The translations under genes were made by a program, and so were the position numbers. Below, piece by piece: positions 22,163-32,713 of a stretch of 50,464 bases of DNA. Numbering within the stretch: position 1 is the stretch's first letter; each line of letters starts with the position of its first letter. Source of the stretch: Gammaproteobacteria bacterium (GTDB lineage Bacteria > Pseudomonadota > Gammaproteobacteria > Steroidobacterales > XN24); the NCBI GenBank assembly GCA_029287575.1, contig JARFQW010000074.1, positions 1 through 50,464 on the forward strand, read 5' to 3'. The notes beneath the pieces were generated by a model. The model was not told where the DNA came from. It saw nothing but the letters and a program-made list of their open reading frames with translations, and did not search any database.

Positions 22163-25100
22163 ATGAAACGTTTCAATTTTCTCGGATCCGCCACGGCGCG
22201 CTCGGTAGTGAGTGCCGGCGCAGCCCTGTTGACTGTCCTGAGCGCCGCTCCGGGGCAGGCCGACGACACCGAGCTGTTTGTCGGCCGCACCGAGCAGGCC
22301 AGCACGGTGCGGCCCAACATCATGTTCATTCTCGACACATCGGGCTCCATGAGCGCGAACGTGACCACGAACACGCCGTGGGATTCCGGTCAGCAATGGG
22401 AAGGCGACTGTGACGCCAACGCCATCTACTGGCGAAGGGATACCGGTGCGCCGCCGACCTGCGGCACAACCCGGTTCTTCCCGGCGGAAGACTATATGTG
22501 CTCTACGGGCGCCAACGCGATCAAGACGGCGGGGTTCTACACCGACCAGTTCGCCATGAACCGCGTCAAGAACGACGGCACGGGCCAGTTCCGCTGGCGC
22601 GGCCTGAGTGCCAGCGTAAACGAGGGCTTCGTGGAGTGCGCACGGGACTTCGGCGTGCACGGCGGCGGCGACCCGGACGAAGTGTTCCCGATGAACAACA
22701 GCGAGACCAATCCCTGGAGCATCCTGGAAAACCGCCCGGCCTGGAACACCTACACGGTGTACACGGGCAATTACATCAACTGGTATTACAACGCCCGGCA
22801 GGTCACCCAGACCCGACTGCAGATCATGCAGCAGGTGCTCGACAACCTGCTGGACTCCCTGGAGGGGGTCAACACCGGCCTGATGCGGTTCTCCCGTAAC
22901 AGCGTCGAGACCGAGGGCGGCGGCATGGTGCTCCAGCAGATGGCGCCGGTGGAAGACGCCCGTGCCGGCATGCGCTCCCAGATCGCATCCTGGGATGCCG
23001 ACGGCTGGACGCCGCTGTCCGAGTCTCTTTACGAAGCGGCGCAGTACTATCGCGGCAGCAATGTCTATTACGGTAATTCGTCCAATGGCAGCGTAAACGG
23101 CGCAGTCGTGCCGCTGCCGTCGATCGCGGCATCCCGGGATGCCGCGGCCGCCGGAAACTATGCCTCACCGCTTGAAGAAAGCTGCCAGAAAAGCTTCGTG
23201 GTGATGCTGACCGATGGCCTGCCGACGCGGGACACCGGCGCGAACTCGCTGATCACCCAGCTCCCGGATTACGGGACCACCGTCGGGGCGGGTTGCGATG
23301 ACGAGGGCATCGCCGATGGCCGCTGTCTGGACGATCTCGCCGAGTACATGTACGAGGCGGACCTGCAGCCGAACGTGCCCGGCCAGCAGGGCGTCACCAC
23401 GTACACGATCGGCTTCGACGTATCGCATCCGGTGCTGATCGAGGCGGCCCAGCGTGGCGGCGGCGAATTCTTTTTCGCGAACGACACTACAACCCTCGCA
23501 ACAGCGCTCAGCAGCATCGTCACCGAGATCCTGGACGACACGGTGACCTTCACCGCCCCGGCGGTGTCGGTGAACGCATTCAACCGGACCCAGAACCTCA
23601 ACGATGTTTACATCACGACGTTCCAGGCGTCCGATACGGCCCAGTGGCCGGGCAACCTGAAGAAGTACCGGATCAAGGGCGGTGAGCTGACCGGCCAGGA
23701 CGGCAACACGGTCGTTGACCCGAACACGGGCTTCTTCAAGGACAATGCGTACAGCTACTGGTCCGCATCGGCCGACGGCGCCGTGGTGACCGAGGGCGGA
23801 GCGGCATCCAGGCTCCCGGACCCGGCGACCCGCAAGATCTTCACCGATCTCAGCGGAGGAACGCTGACGGCCGTGGGCAATGAATTCACGGCAACCAATC
23901 CGGCAATCACCCGCGCGGCGCTGAACATCGACAGCCGTCCGGAACTGGCGCGGGAAGACGTGATCAACTTCGGCCGTGGCATGGACGTCCGCGACCAGAA
24001 CGGTGACGGCACCACGATTGACGCCCGGCGGCGTCTGGGCGACCCGCTGCACTCCAAGCCGGCCATTCTCATCTATGGCGGTACACCGGCCAATCCCGAC
24101 CTCGGCGACGCCGTCGTGTACTTCTCGGACAACGAAGGGTTCCTGCATGCGGTGGATCCGGCCACCGGCGTGGCCAACTGGAGCTATCTCCCCTCCGAAA
24201 CGATGGGCAATCTCGCCAGCTTCATGATCAACGAGGAGACCGGCAACAAGCTCTATGGCCTGGATGGCAACATCCGTGCCGTTCGCACGGACAAGAACGA
24301 CAACGGCATCATCGAGCCGGCAGCCGGCGACCGGGTTGTCCTGTACTTCGGCATGCGCCGCGGCGGGGAAACCCTCTACGCCGTTGACGTCACCCGCAAG
24401 GACAGCCCGCGGCTGATCTGGAAGGCGGACAGTGCCACGTTGCCCGGCGTCGGCCAGACCTGGTCCACGCCGGTCCCCGCGAGGGTGGATATCGGCGGCA
24501 CGGTCCGTTCGGTGCTGATCGTCGGTGGCGGTTACGACACCCGCCAGGACGTCACCCTGTATTCCCGCGACACCGTGGGACGTGCCATCTACATGCTGGA
24601 TGCCGATACCGGCGCCCTGCTGTGGCGGGCGGGCGGCATCGGCAGTGACGCCGACCTGATCAATGCCAATTTCGACAACAGCATTCCCGGCGATGTCAGG
24701 GTGCTGGACATGTCGGGTGACGGCCTCGCCGATCGCATGTACGCAGCCGATACGGGCGGCCAGGTTTGGCGCTTTGACATCAACAACGGCGGCAGCGGTG
24801 CGTCGCTGGTGACCGGCGACGTCCTTGCCTCGCTGGGCGCGGCCGACATGGCCACGCCGACAACGGCCGAGAGTCGCCGTTTCTACTACGCACCTGACGT
24901 GGCGCTGATTCAGAAGACCGAGTCCAATCCGTCCTATATCAGCATTGCGATCGGATCGGGCATGCGCGCATCGCCGAACAACGTCTTTATCAGGGACCGG
25001 TTCTATGCGCTGCGCGACTACGACGTCTTCAACCAGCTCACGGCAGCCGACTACAGCGCCAAGCCCACGATTGTCGAAAGTGACCTGGTCGACGTCACCG

Positions 25101-25564
25101 GGGACCTGACACCCAATATCCCGGCCGGTTCCGCCGGCTGGTACATGGAGCTACGCGAGCCCATCTGGCGCGGCGAGAAAGTGCTGGCCGAGGCAAGACA
25201 GTTCCAGAACCAGATCCTGTTTACGACCTTTACGCCGGGTGGCGGCGCGACCAACGCCTGCGCCCCGGCGGTAGGCAGGAACCGCCTCTACGTCGTCAGC
25301 GCGGTGGACGGCAGCCCGACGGTGAACCTGGACCAGAGCGCCGACCCCGAAATACTCACGCTCTCGGACCGCTACCAGGACCTGGAACAGGGCGGCATTT
25401 CTCCGGAGGTGGTGTTCATCTTTCCCAGCCCGGATGACCCGGACAACTGCGAAGGCGAAGCCTGCGCACCGCCGCCGGTCTGCCTGGTTGGCCTCGAATC
25501 CTGTCAGGCCGAGTTCAACAACGCCCCGGTCCGGACCTTCTGGACCCAGGAAGGAGCGGAGTAG
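22163..25564 (+). CDS. pilY1: PilY1 pilus tip adhesin / assembly factor
   Basis: A 1133-residue exported protein. A signal peptide ends near GQA (about 34). A von Willebrand A-like domain follows, with the MIDAS motif DTSGS at 58-62 and SFVVMLTDGLPTRD further on. The C-terminal half (about 500-1080) is the PilY1 beta-propeller (VVYFSDNEGFLHAVDPATG, VVLYFGMRRGGETLYAVDV, YMLDADTGALLWR). Three EF-hand-like loops are seen: DQNGDGTTID at 611, DKNDNG at 710 and DMSGDGLAD at 849. The last is close in position to the calcium site near residue 850 in P. aeruginosa PilY1. It promotes pilus extension and acts in adhesion and surface sensing. The ATG at 22163 is chosen for the signal peptide and the AAGG before it. 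Confidence 0.93.
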   Translation: MKRFNFLGSATARSVVSAGAALLTVLSAAPGQADDTELFVGRTEQASTVRPNIMFILDTSGSMSANVTTNTPWDSGQQWEGDCDANAIYWRRDTGAPPTCGTTRFFPAEDYMCSTGANAIKTAGFYTDQFAMNRVKNDGTGQFRWRGLSASVNEGFVECARDFGVHGGGDPDEVFPMNNSETNPWSILENRPAWNTYTVYTGNYINWYYNARQVTQTRLQIMQQVLDNLLDSLEGVNTGLMRFSRNSVETEGGGMVLQQMAPVEDARAGMRSQIASWDADGWTPLSESLYEAAQYYRGSNVYYGNSSNGSVNGAVVPLPSIAASRDAAAAGNYASPLEESCQKSFVVMLTDGLPTRDTGANSLITQLPDYGTTVGAGCDDEGIADGRCLDDLAEYMYEADLQPNVPGQQGVTTYTIGFDVSHPVLIEAAQRGGGEFFFANDTTTLATALSSIVTEILDDTVTFTAPAVSVNAFNRTQNLNDVYITTFQASDTAQWPGNLKKYRIKGGELTGQDGNTVVDPNTGFFKDNAYSYWSASADGAVVTEGGAASRLPDPATRKIFTDLSGGTLTAVGNEFTATNPAITRAALNIDSRPELAREDVINFGRGMDVRDQNGDGTTIDARRRLGDPLHSKPAILIYGGTPANPDLGDAVVYFSDNEGFLHAVDPATGVANWSYLPSETMGNLASFMINEETGNKLYGLDGNIRAVRTDKNDNGIIEPAAGDRVVLYFGMRRGGETLYAVDVTRKDSPRLIWKADSATLPGVGQTWSTPVPARVDIGGTVRSVLIVGGGYDTRQDVTLYSRDTVGRAIYMLDADTGALLWRAGGIGSDADLINANFDNSIPGDVRVLDMSGDGLADRMYAADTGGQVWRFDINNGGSGASLVTGDVLASLGAADMATPTTAESRRFYYAPDVALIQKTESNPSYISIAIGSGMRASPNNVFIRDRFYALRDYDVFNQLTAADYSAKPTIVESDLVDVTGDLTPNIPAGSAGWYMELREPIWRGEKVLAEARQFQNQILFTTFTPGGGATNACAPAVGRNRLYVVSAVDGSPTVNLDQSADPEILTLSDRYQDLEQGGISPEVVFIFPSPDDPDNCEGEACAPPPVCLVGLESCQAEFNNAPVRTFWTQEGAE

Positions 25565-25598
25565 CATGGCAGGGCACAGCGACAGGAGTACACACACC

Positions 25599-26048
25599 AT
25601 GGCGGTGACGACAACGGCAGCCGGTCAGCGATCTGGCCGGCAGCAGGGATTCACCCTGATCGAGCTGATGATCGCCGTGGTGATCATGGCGATCCTGGCC
25701 AGCATTGCGGTGCCGAGCTACGGCCGATTCGTCCAGCGGGCGAACCGCGCCGACGCAACCGCGGAACTGCTCCGTCTCGCGGCGGCGCAGGAACGGTTCT
25801 ATATCGCCAACAATACATACACAAACAACCTGGCCGCACCGCCGGCGGGGCTGGGTGGCGACGGCAGCTCCGAGCGCGGCTACTACACGATTACGGTCAC
25901 GGCGGCGGATGTGAACGGATTCACCATCCAGGCCGTGCCCACCGCCGGCTCGAAGCAGGCATCCGACGACGAGTGTCAGGTGTTTACGATCAACGAGCAG
26001 GGCATTCAGACAGCCGGCCCGTCCCCGGTGGAAGACTGCTGGCGCTAG
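25599..26048 (+). CDS. pilE: type IV pilus minor pilin PilE
   Basis: A 149-residue prepilin. A 17-residue leader ends in Gly, then FTLIELMIAVVIMAILASIAVPSYG with Glu22 at +5. The following segment RFVQRANRADATAELLRLAAAQERFY is the PilE/ComP pattern. A disulfide-type pair is DECQVF and the terminal EDCWR. It is the last gene of the operon, as pilE is in P. aeruginosa. ATG 25599 (AGGAG ten bases upstream) is used; ATG 25566, with GGAG nine bases upstream, would add 11 residues to the leader and cannot be excluded. It is convergent with ispH. The gap after it holds the inverted repeat GGCTCAG/CTGAGCC (26055 and 26103) but no T-run. Confidence 0.9.
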   Translation: MAVTTTAAGQRSGRQQGFTLIELMIAVVIMAILASIAVPSYGRFVQRANRADATAELLRLAAAQERFYIANNTYTNNLAAPPAGLGGDGSSERGYYTITVTAADVNGFTIQAVPTAGSKQASDDECQVFTINEQGIQTAGPSPVEDCWR

Positions 26049-26133
26049 TGAAAAGGCTCAGTGCCCGGCGTTTGGCCGGAGGGCCGGCAAGGCGATGAAC
26101 GGCTGAGCCGGACGCTGCCGCGGCGCGGGCCTT

Positions 26134-27072
26134 TCAGGCCCGGCGCAGCGCCTTGGGCAGGCTGAACATGACATGCTCTTCCCGGCCGGCCACTTCCTTG
26201 GGTGGCTGGCCGTTCCAATCCTGGAGCCGTTTGAGGACCTGCTGCACGAGGATCTCCGGAGCGGACGCGCCGGCGGTTACGCCCACCGCCCGCTTGCCTT
26301 CGAACCACTCGGGCTGCAGGTCATCGGGACCGTCGACGAGGTAGCCCGGCACGCCGCTTTTCTCGGCGATCTCCCGCAGCCGGTTGGAATTCGAGCTGCT
26401 GGCCGAGCCCACCACCACGATCACGTCGCAGTCCTGCACCATGCCCTTGACCGCGTCCTGGCGGTTCTGCGTGGCATAGCAGATATCTTCCTTCTGCGGC
26501 CCGGTCAGGGCCGGGAAACGGGCCCGCAAGGCATCGATCACGTTGGAGGTGTCGTCCACCGACAAGGTGGTCTGGGTCACGAACGCCAGTCGTTCCGGGT
26601 CACGCACGGAGAGCCTCTCGACGTCCTCGGGCGTCTCCACGAGGTACATCTCTCCGCCGGCGGATGCATCGTACTGGCCCATGGTGCCCTCGACCTCCGG
26701 ATGGCCGGCGTGGCCGATCAGCACGACCTCCATGCCGTCGCGGGCATAACGGGAGACTTCCATGTGGACCTTGGTGACCAGCGGGCAGGTGGCATCGAAC
26801 ACCTCAAGACCCCGCGCCTTCGCCTCGTTGCGCACGCTCAGCGAAACGCCATGTGCCGAAAATATCACCCGCGCCCCGTCCGGAACCTCGTCGAGCTCAT
26901 CCACGAACACCGCGCCGAGGGTCTTCAGACGCTCGACGACGTACCGGTTGTGGACCACTTCGTGACGGACATAGATGGGCGCCCCGAACAGTTCGATGGC
27001 CCGCTCGACGATGTCGATGGCCCGGTCGACGCCGGCACAGAAGCCGCGGGGATTGGCGAGCAGGATGTCCAT
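26134..27072 (-). CDS. ispH: IspH, 4-hydroxy-3-methylbut-2-enyl diphosphate reductase
   Basis: A 312-residue iron-sulfur enzyme, the last step of the MEP pathway, making IPP and DMAPP. The three cluster cysteines are Cys12 (GFCAGVDRA), Cys96 ([11 protein letters not shown]) and Cys198 ([10 protein letters not shown]). Substrate-binding His41, His74 and His124 and the catalytic Glu126 (HPEVEGT) are in place, with numbering nearly that of E. coli. The C-terminal [12 protein letters not shown] motif is intact. GGAG six bases before the ATG supports the start. It is the last gene of the ribF-ileS-lspA-ispH group on the minus strand. The fkpB gene found between lspA and ispH in many gammaproteobacteria is absent. 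Confidence 0.97.
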   Translation of the reverse strand: MDILLANPRGFCAGVDRAIDIVERAIELFGAPIYVRHEVVHNRYVVERLKTLGAVFVDELDEVPDGARVIFSAHGVSLSVRNEAKARGLEVFDATCPLVTKVHMEVSRYARDGMEVVLIGHAGHPEVEGTMGQYDASAGGEMYLVETPEDVERLSVRDPERLAFVTQTTLSVDDTSNVIDALRARFPALTGPQKEDICYATQNRQDAVKGMVQDCDVIVVVGSASSSNSNRLREIAEKSGVPGYLVDGPDDLQPEWFEGKRAVGVTAGASAPEILVQQVLKRLQDWNGQPPKEVAGREEHVMFSLPKALRRA

Positions 27073-27150
27073 GCATGACTCCGTGAACTTACGCGGCGAA
27101 TTCTACCGGCCGCCCGGCATGGCGGCGACCCGCCGTGTCCTGGCGGTTCT

Positions 27151-27672
27151 CTAGGTCCCGGGCGGGCGCCGCTCGCCCCGCAGTCCGTCGAGGATCAGCA
27201 GAGCCGCGCCCACCGTAATGGCCGAATCGGCAATATTGAACGCCGGGAAGTAGGCGTCGCCCCAGTGGACCGACAGGAAGTCGACGACCCAGCCGTGCCA
27301 GACCCGGTCGATCACGTTGCCGATGGCACCGCCGAGCACGAGGGCCAGCCCGGCGGCCAGAATGCGGTGACCGAAGGGCCGCATGCGGGCCAGCCAGAAT
27401 ATGATCAGGATGGACACCAGCGAAGCGATGATCACAAAGAACCACCGCTGCCAGCCCGAGGCGCCGGCCAGAAAACTGAACGCCGCACCGGTGTTGTGGA
27501 GCCGGGTCAGGCCGAACACGGGCAGAATCTCGAGCCGCTGGTAGAGCTCGAAGTTCTGCATGATCCACCACTTGCTGGCCTGGTCCAGCGCCACCACGAT
27601 CACCGAGATCCACAGCCAGCCCAGGGCCCCGCGCGGCTCGACGGGATCCGCCTGTTCGGAGGTCACGCCCAT
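27151..27672 (-). CDS. lspA: lipoprotein signal peptidase LspA
   Basis: A 173-residue inner-membrane aspartyl protease that removes signal peptides from prolipoproteins. Four membrane segments lie near 17-36, 75-94, 104-122 and 149-164. Catalytic Asp122 ([15 protein letters not shown]) and Asp149 (FNIADSAI) are present, as is the conserved [13 protein letters not shown] (58-70). The ATG at 27672 overlaps the ileS stop by ten bases, so translation is coupled, as in many gammaproteobacteria. Its likely client in this window is the small lipoprotein at 12164-12415. Confidence 0.96.
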   Translation of the reverse strand: MGVTSEQADPVEPRGALGWLWISVIVVALDQASKWWIMQNFELYQRLEILPVFGLTRLHNTGAAFSFLAGASGWQRWFFVIIASLVSILIIFWLARMRPFGHRILAAGLALVLGGAIGNVIDRVWHGWVVDFLSVHWGDAYFPAFNIADSAITVGAALLILDGLRGERRPPGT

Positions 27673-30491
27673 CGCCGCGTTTCTCCAGAACCGGATACGT
27701 TGACGACACACCGTCCGCAAAGCTCCGGATGCCCGGGGTCCGTACCCACTTCGGGACGCCGGTGCCAGCAGCGGACACACTTCTGCGCTTCGAAAGGAGC
27801 CACCGTGGCATACAGCTGACCGGCACCCACGCCCTCGAGTTCCACCGCGTCCCCGGGCCGGTCGTCCAGCGGGTGGACCCGTGCCTCGGAGGTGATGAAC
27901 ATAAAGCGCAGTTCATCGCCGAGCACTGCCAGACGCTCGGCGACGGCCGGCGAACAGTACAGGTCGACGGCCGCGTCCAGCCCGGACCCGATGCGGTTAT
28001 CCTTGCGCAGCCGCTCCAGTTCGCGGGACACGTCTTCTCGAATCTTCAGCAGCAGCGGCCAGTCGGGACTTTCGCCGCTTCCGGCCGTCGGAATATCGTG
28101 CCAGGTCGCCATCAGCACCGAGGCGGGCCGCTCCCCAGGGAGGTTGGCCCAGATCTCTTCGGACGTAAACGCGAGTATGGGCGCCAGCCAGCGCACCATG
28201 GCTTCGGCCACGTGGTACATGGCCGTCTGCGCCGACCGGCGGGCCACGGAATCGCGCGGCGTCGTGTACAGGCGATCCTTGATGACGTCCAGGTAGAACC
28301 CGCCCATGTCCACGACGCAGAAGTTGTGCACTTTCTGGTAGATCACGTGGAACTCGAAGTCACGGTAGGCGGCAACGACCGCCTCCTGAAGGGACCTGGC
28401 CCGCTGCAGGGCCCACCGGTCCAGGGCCAGCATGTCGTCCAGCGGGACGGTGTGCCGGGCCGGCTCGAATCCGTGCAGATTGCCGAGCAGGAATCGCGTG
28501 GTGTTGCGCATGCGACGGTAGGAGTCCGACATGCGCTTGAGGATTTCGTCCGACACGCTGATTTCGCCGCGGTAGTCGGTTGCCGCGACCCACAGCCGGA
28601 GAATATCCGCGCCCAGGCTGTCCACGACCTTCTGGGGCGCAATCACGTTGCCCAGTGACTTGGACATCTTGCGGCCCTTCTCGTCCACGGTGAATCCGTG
28701 GGTCAGGACGGCCCGGTAGGGCGCCGTGCCGTGCATGGCCACCGACGTCAGCAGCGAACTCTGGAACCAGCCCCGATGCTGGTCGGAACCCTCCAGGTAG
28801 AGGTCGGAGGGATAGTCAGCGTCGTCGCGGATCGCCGGAACACAGTGGTGCATGAGTCCGGAATCCACCCACACATCCATGATGTCCGTGACTTTTTCGT
28901 AGCGATCCGCATCCTCGCCCAGCAGCTCCGCCGGATCCAGGTCCCACCAGGCATCGATGCCGCCGGTCTCCACCCGCCGGGCCACTTCCTCGAGCAGGCG
29001 CACGCTGTCCGGATGGGGATCGCCGGTCTGCGCATCGGCGAACAAGGCGATCGGCACACCCCAGGTGCGCTGCCGGGAAATACACCAGTCCGGCCGGCCC
29101 TCCACCATGCCGCGAATCCGGTTCTCGCCCCAGTCCGGGGTCCAGGAGACGCCGCCGATCGCGTCCAGCGCCTGCTGTCGCAGGCCGGCCTTGTCCATGC
29201 TGATGAACCACTGGGGCGTGGCGCGGAAAATTACGGGGGTCTTGTGCCGCCAGCAATGGGGATAGCTGTGGCCGAACTCCTCGTGGTGCAGAAGCGCACC
29301 GCGCTCCTCCAGCAGCTCGACGATCGCGGGGTTGGCCTTGAAGACGTGCTGGCCTTCGAACACCTCGGTGCCGGCCACGAAGACTCCGCGGCGATCCACG
29401 GGGTTGTCCAGCGGCAGGTCGTACTCCACGCCGACCGCGAAATCCTCCTGGCCGTGACCGGGTGCGGTGTGCACGGCGCCGGTTCCGGCATCCAGCGTGA
29501 TGTGTTCGCCCAGCACGACCGGCACCACCCGATCGTAGAACGGGTGCCGCAGCGACACGCCCTCCAGGGCGCGGCCCGCGCAGACTGCGAGTTCCTCGAA
29601 GTGTTCGATGCCGTAGCGGCGGGTCACCGGGGCGACGAGGTCCCGCGCCACGATGATGCGCTCTGCGCCGGCGGGGCCCGTGAAGCCGATCAGGGCGTAC
29701 TCCAGGTCCGGATGCAGGGACACCGCCCGGTTGGCGGGCAGGGTCCACGGCGTCGTGGTCCAGATGGGCAGCGACAGCGGACCGTCGGTGCGGCTGCGGG
29801 CATCGCCCCCGAAGGCATCCAGAACCCGGTCTTCGTCGACCACGCCGAAGCGGACATCGATGGCCGGCGAGGTGCGGTCCGCGTACTCGACCTCGGCCTC
29901 GGCCAGCGCCGACCCGCAGTCCAGGCACCAGTGCACGGGCTTGTAGCCTTTGTAGAGATGGCCATTGGCGATGATGGCGGCAAACGCCCTGAGCTGCTCG
30001 GCCTCATAGGCCGGCTCCATGGTGAGGTACGGATTGTCCCAGTCGCCCAGTACGCCGAGACGCTGAAAATCCCGGGACTGGCCTTCCACCTGCCGGCGGG
30101 CATACTCCCGGCAGGCATCCCGGAAGGCGCGGGCATCCAGCTTCTTGCCCACCCTGCCCTTTTTCTTTTCCACCATGAGCTCGATGGGCAGCCCGTGGCA
30201 GTCCCAGCCGGGGACATAAGGAACGTCGTATCCGTCCAGGGTCCGCGACCGCACGACCATGTCCTTCAGTACCTTGTTCACCGCATGGCCGATGTGAATG
30301 TCGCCGTTTGCGTAGGGCGGCCCGTCCGGCATCATGAACCGGGGCCGGCCGGCGCACGCCTCGCGCAGCGCCGCGTAACGGCCTTCGGCGCGCCACGTCT
30401 CCAGCATGCCCGGCTCCCGGTGCGCCAGGCTGGCGCGCATGGGAAACTCCGTGGCCGGGAGGTTCAGGGTGTCCTTGTAGTCGTTGCTCAA
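27663..30491 (-). CDS. ileS: isoleucyl-tRNA synthetase
   Basis: A 942-residue class I aminoacyl-tRNA synthetase. HIGH is at 66-69 ([12 protein letters not shown]) and the KMSKS loop is [11 protein letters not shown] near 600. A long CP1 editing domain lies between them. The anticodon-binding domain and a C-terminal zinc finger ([12 protein letters not shown] ... CGRCVVNV, about 903-925) are complete. This is the bacterial IleS1 type, usually sensitive to mupirocin. It charges tRNA-Ile in the cytoplasm. It lies between ribF (53 bases upstream) and lspA (overlapping), the standard order. Confidence 0.97.
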   Translation of the reverse strand: MSNDYKDTLNLPATEFPMRASLAHREPGMLETWRAEGRYAALREACAGRPRFMMPDGPPYANGDIHIGHAVNKVLKDMVVRSRTLDGYDVPYVPGWDCHGLPIELMVEKKKGRVGKKLDARAFRDACREYARRQVEGQSRDFQRLGVLGDWDNPYLTMEPAYEAEQLRAFAAIIANGHLYKGYKPVHWCLDCGSALAEAEVEYADRTSPAIDVRFGVVDEDRVLDAFGGDARSRTDGPLSLPIWTTTPWTLPANRAVSLHPDLEYALIGFTGPAGAERIIVARDLVAPVTRRYGIEHFEELAVCAGRALEGVSLRHPFYDRVVPVVLGEHITLDAGTGAVHTAPGHGQEDFAVGVEYDLPLDNPVDRRGVFVAGTEVFEGQHVFKANPAIVELLEERGALLHHEEFGHSYPHCWRHKTPVIFRATPQWFISMDKAGLRQQALDAIGGVSWTPDWGENRIRGMVEGRPDWCISRQRTWGVPIALFADAQTGDPHPDSVRLLEEVARRVETGGIDAWWDLDPAELLGEDADRYEKVTDIMDVWVDSGLMHHCVPAIRDDADYPSDLYLEGSDQHRGWFQSSLLTSVAMHGTAPYRAVLTHGFTVDEKGRKMSKSLGNVIAPQKVVDSLGADILRLWVAATDYRGEISVSDEILKRMSDSYRRMRNTTRFLLGNLHGFEPARHTVPLDDMLALDRWALQRARSLQEAVVAAYRDFEFHVIYQKVHNFCVVDMGGFYLDVIKDRLYTTPRDSVARRSAQTAMYHVAEAMVRWLAPILAFTSEEIWANLPGERPASVLMATWHDIPTAGSGESPDWPLLLKIREDVSRELERLRKDNRIGSGLDAAVDLYCSPAVAERLAVLGDELRFMFITSEARVHPLDDRPGDAVELEGVGAGQLYATVAPFEAQKCVRCWHRRPEVGTDPGHPELCGRCVVNVSGSGETRRWA

Positions 30492-30544
30492 ATCTCTCTA
30501 CTCGCTTGTCTCTTGTTGTCTTCGCCGCAGCGAAACGCTTCGCT

Positions 30545-31492
30545 TCACCCTGCGCCGGAGCCGGCCGGCAGGCCGAGAATTTCCCGGGCGCCGGCGGCAT
30601 CTTGATGCATCTGTGCGGTCAGGGCCGCCAGGGAATCGAAGCGCCGCTCCTCCCGCAGCCGCGCCACGAATTCCACCCTCAGATGCCGACCGTACAGGTT
30701 GCCGTCGTAATCGAACAGGTGTGCCTCCAGCAGCATCTCCCCGCCGTCCACTGTCGGACGGGTTCCCAGGCTCGCCACGCCCGGCCACGGCGCATCGTCC
30801 ACACCCAGCACGCGGATGGCAAAAATCCCGTGCAGCGGCGAGACCCGGCGGCCCAGCCTGAGGTTCGCCGTGGGGTAACCCAGGGTGCGGCCCAGGCGCT
30901 GGCCCTCGATGACCCGGCCGCTCATGGAGTAGGCCCGGCCGAGCAGCCGTTTAGCCGTCACCAGATCGCCGGCGGCCAGGGCTGCCCGGATGCGGGTGCT
31001 GGAGACGCGCTCGCCGTCCATTGTGAAGCTCGGGGTAGAGACCACGTCAAAGCCGCGCCGCACTCCGGCCTCGGCCAGCAGGGCGAAATCGCCGGCCCGG
31101 TTGCGCCCGAAGCGGAAGTCATCTCCCACAACCAGGTGACGCAGATCCAGCTTTTCCACCAGCAGATCCTCGATAAACGCCTCCGGCGGCGTGTCCGCCA
31201 TGCGCGCATCGAACGGAATGCACAGGAACCGGTCCACCTGCAGACAGGCCAGCAGCTCCGCCTTCTCCCGAAAACGGGTCAGGCGCGGTGGTGCCTGGCC
31301 TGGCGCAAAGTACTCCCGGGGCGTGGGCTCGAAGCACATCACGAGCGCAGGCACGTCCAGGCCCCGGGCCCGTTCCAGAAGGCCCCGGATCACCGCCTGG
31401 TGGCCGAGGTGCAGACCGTCGAAATTGCCGATGGTTGCAGCGCAGCCCCGATGGCGGGTTCGCAAGTTGTGTGGCCCCCTGATGAGCTCCAA
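30545..31492 (-). CDS. ribF: bifunctional riboflavin kinase / FAD synthetase RibF
   Basis: A 315-residue enzyme making FMN and then FAD. The N-terminal FAD synthetase domain has IGNFDGLHLGHQAVI and later VVGDDFRFGRNRAGD; the C-terminal riboflavin kinase domain starts near GRVIEGQRLGRTLGYPTANL. The start is TTG 31492: it gives MELIRGPHNLR, aligned with the E. coli start, and AGGGAG lies seven bases upstream. GTG 31495 is too close to that site, and TTG 31516 lies before it. A TATAAT is 37 bases upstream. The flavoproteins in this window (ThiO, the amine oxidase) depend on its product. Confidence 0.94.
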   Translation of the reverse strand: MELIRGPHNLRTRHRGCAATIGNFDGLHLGHQAVIRGLLERARGLDVPALVMCFEPTPREYFAPGQAPPRLTRFREKAELLACLQVDRFLCIPFDARMADTPPEAFIEDLLVEKLDLRHLVVGDDFRFGRNRAGDFALLAEAGVRRGFDVVSTPSFTMDGERVSSTRIRAALAAGDLVTAKRLLGRAYSMSGRVIEGQRLGRTLGYPTANLRLGRRVSPLHGIFAIRVLGVDDAPWPGVASLGTRPTVDGGEMLLEAHLFDYDGNLYGRHLRVEFVARLREERRFDSLAALTAQMHQDAAGAREILGLPAGSGAG

Positions 31493-31528
31493 CACCGGGC
31501 TCCCTGACGGCGTCAAAAAAACCCCGGG

Positions 31529-31534
31529 ATTATA
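31529..31534 (-). promoter_or_regulatory. -10 element of the ribF-ileS-lspA-ispH group
   Basis: A consensus TATAAT on the minus strand (31534-31529) lies 37 bases before the TTG start of ribF, giving a leader of about 30 bases. No good -35 is visible at 16-18 bases upstream, so the promoter may need an activator or be weak. Confidence 0.45.
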
Positions 31535-31720
31535 CGTGACGGCCGGCGGATTGAGGCGTCACCTGCCGCCCCGTCCGGGCGAGCGATTGCCGCCGAGGCC
31601 CGGCCGGCGATGCGCGGCAATCCCATGACCGGGCGGGCCCCGGGGCCCGGATTCGCTATAGTCAGCAGCCATCGGCGGGCGGGGGCTGCCGCCCGGCCGG
31701 CAGCAGCGGAGAGCGGAATC

Positions 31721-32695
31721 ATGCCGGGACAGGTATTTATCACGGGGGCCAGCGGGTTCATCGGCCGCGCACTTGCCGCGCGCTACCGCCGGGACGGCTG
31801 GGCCGTGCGCGGCGTGGACTTCCAGGCGGATCCGGACTGGGACGTCGTGGCCGGCGACATTCGCTCGCCGGACACCTGGCGCAAGCACGTCGCCGGCTCC
31901 GACCTTGTGCTGCACACCGCCGCCATCGTGTCCATGGTGGCGCCGGTGGAGGACGCCTGGGCGGTGAACTGCCAGGGCACGCGGCGCATGCTGGAAATCG
32001 CCCGGGACGAACAGGTGGGCCGTCTGTTGCATTTCTCATCCATCGCTGCCTACGGCTTCGACTTCCCCCCGGACGTGGACGAGACCTATCCCCTGAGGCC
32101 CTGGGGTAACTCCTACGTAGACACGAAGATCGCCAGCGAACACACGGTCCTGTCGGCGCATGCCGCGGGCGAGGTGGCCTGCACCGTCATCCGGCCGGGT
32201 GACGTCTACGGGCCGGGCTCCCGGGCGTGGCTGGTGGAGCCGCTGAAAATGATGAAGGCCGGGCAGTTCATGCTCCCGGACGCCGCCCGGAGCGTCTTCA
32301 GCCCCGTCTACATCGACGACCTGGTGGATGGAATCGTGCAGGCCGCCGCGTCACCCCGGGCCGCGGGCCAGGTGTTCAACCTCACCGGCGGCGTGGGGGT
32401 CAGCTGCGAGACCTTCTTCGGCCACCACTGGCGCTGGCTCGGCAAACCGGGGGCGCCGCGCTCGCTCCCCGCCGCCGTCGCCGAAGCGCTGGCGGGTGTC
32501 GGCGGTTGCCTGATGAAACTGATCGGCCGGCCGACGGAAATGGGTCGCGGCACCGTGCAGCTGCTCGCACGCCGCGCCACCTACAGCATCGAGAAGGCAC
32601 GCAGTCTGCTCGGCTATGCGCCGCAGGTGGACCTGGACCGCGGCATGGAGCAAAGCGAGGCCTGGGTCAGGGCGCAGGGACTGCTGGAACGCTGA
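31721..32695 (+). CDS. NAD-dependent epimerase/dehydratase (extended SDR)
   Basis: A 324-residue extended short-chain dehydrogenase. The N-terminal GASGFIG Rossmann motif (about 9-15) binds NAD(P). The catalytic YVDTK (Tyr and Lys) and VIRPGDVYGPGSRAW are present. The C-terminal part ends with MEQSEAWVR, as in many 3-beta-hydroxysteroid dehydrogenase/isomerase and sugar epimerase relatives. The substrate cannot be set from sequence; a sterol or isoprenoid-type or nucleotide-sugar substrate are both possible. GGAGAGCGG before ATG 31721 fixes the start. It lies on the opposite strand between ribF and murJ, where other gammaproteobacteria usually have no gene, so it looks like an insertion into a conserved block. 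TATAGT at 31657-31662 may be its -10. Confidence 0.83.
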   Translation: MPGQVFITGASGFIGRALAARYRRDGWAVRGVDFQADPDWDVVAGDIRSPDTWRKHVAGSDLVLHTAAIVSMVAPVEDAWAVNCQGTRRMLEIARDEQVGRLLHFSSIAAYGFDFPPDVDETYPLRPWGNSYVDTKIASEHTVLSAHAAGEVACTVIRPGDVYGPGSRAWLVEPLKMMKAGQFMLPDAARSVFSPVYIDDLVDGIVQAAASPRAAGQVFNLTGGVGVSCETFFGHHWRWLGKPGAPRSLPAAVAEALAGVGGCLMKLIGRPTEMGRGTVQLLARRATYSIEKARSLLGYAPQVDLDRGMEQSEAWVRAQGLLER

Positions 32696-32713
32696 GCGGT
32701 CACGCCGGACCCG

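Noticed and set aside
26055-26109. Inverted repeat GGCTCAG/CTGAGCC after pilE as terminator
   Set aside because: The loop is about 40 bases and there is no T-run in either direction, so termination is not supported.
28698-30605. Very long plus-strand open frame (635 codons) inside ileS
   Set aside because: It is antisense to a complete ileS with all motifs; long antisense frames are expected at this GC content, and the translation has no recognisable domain.
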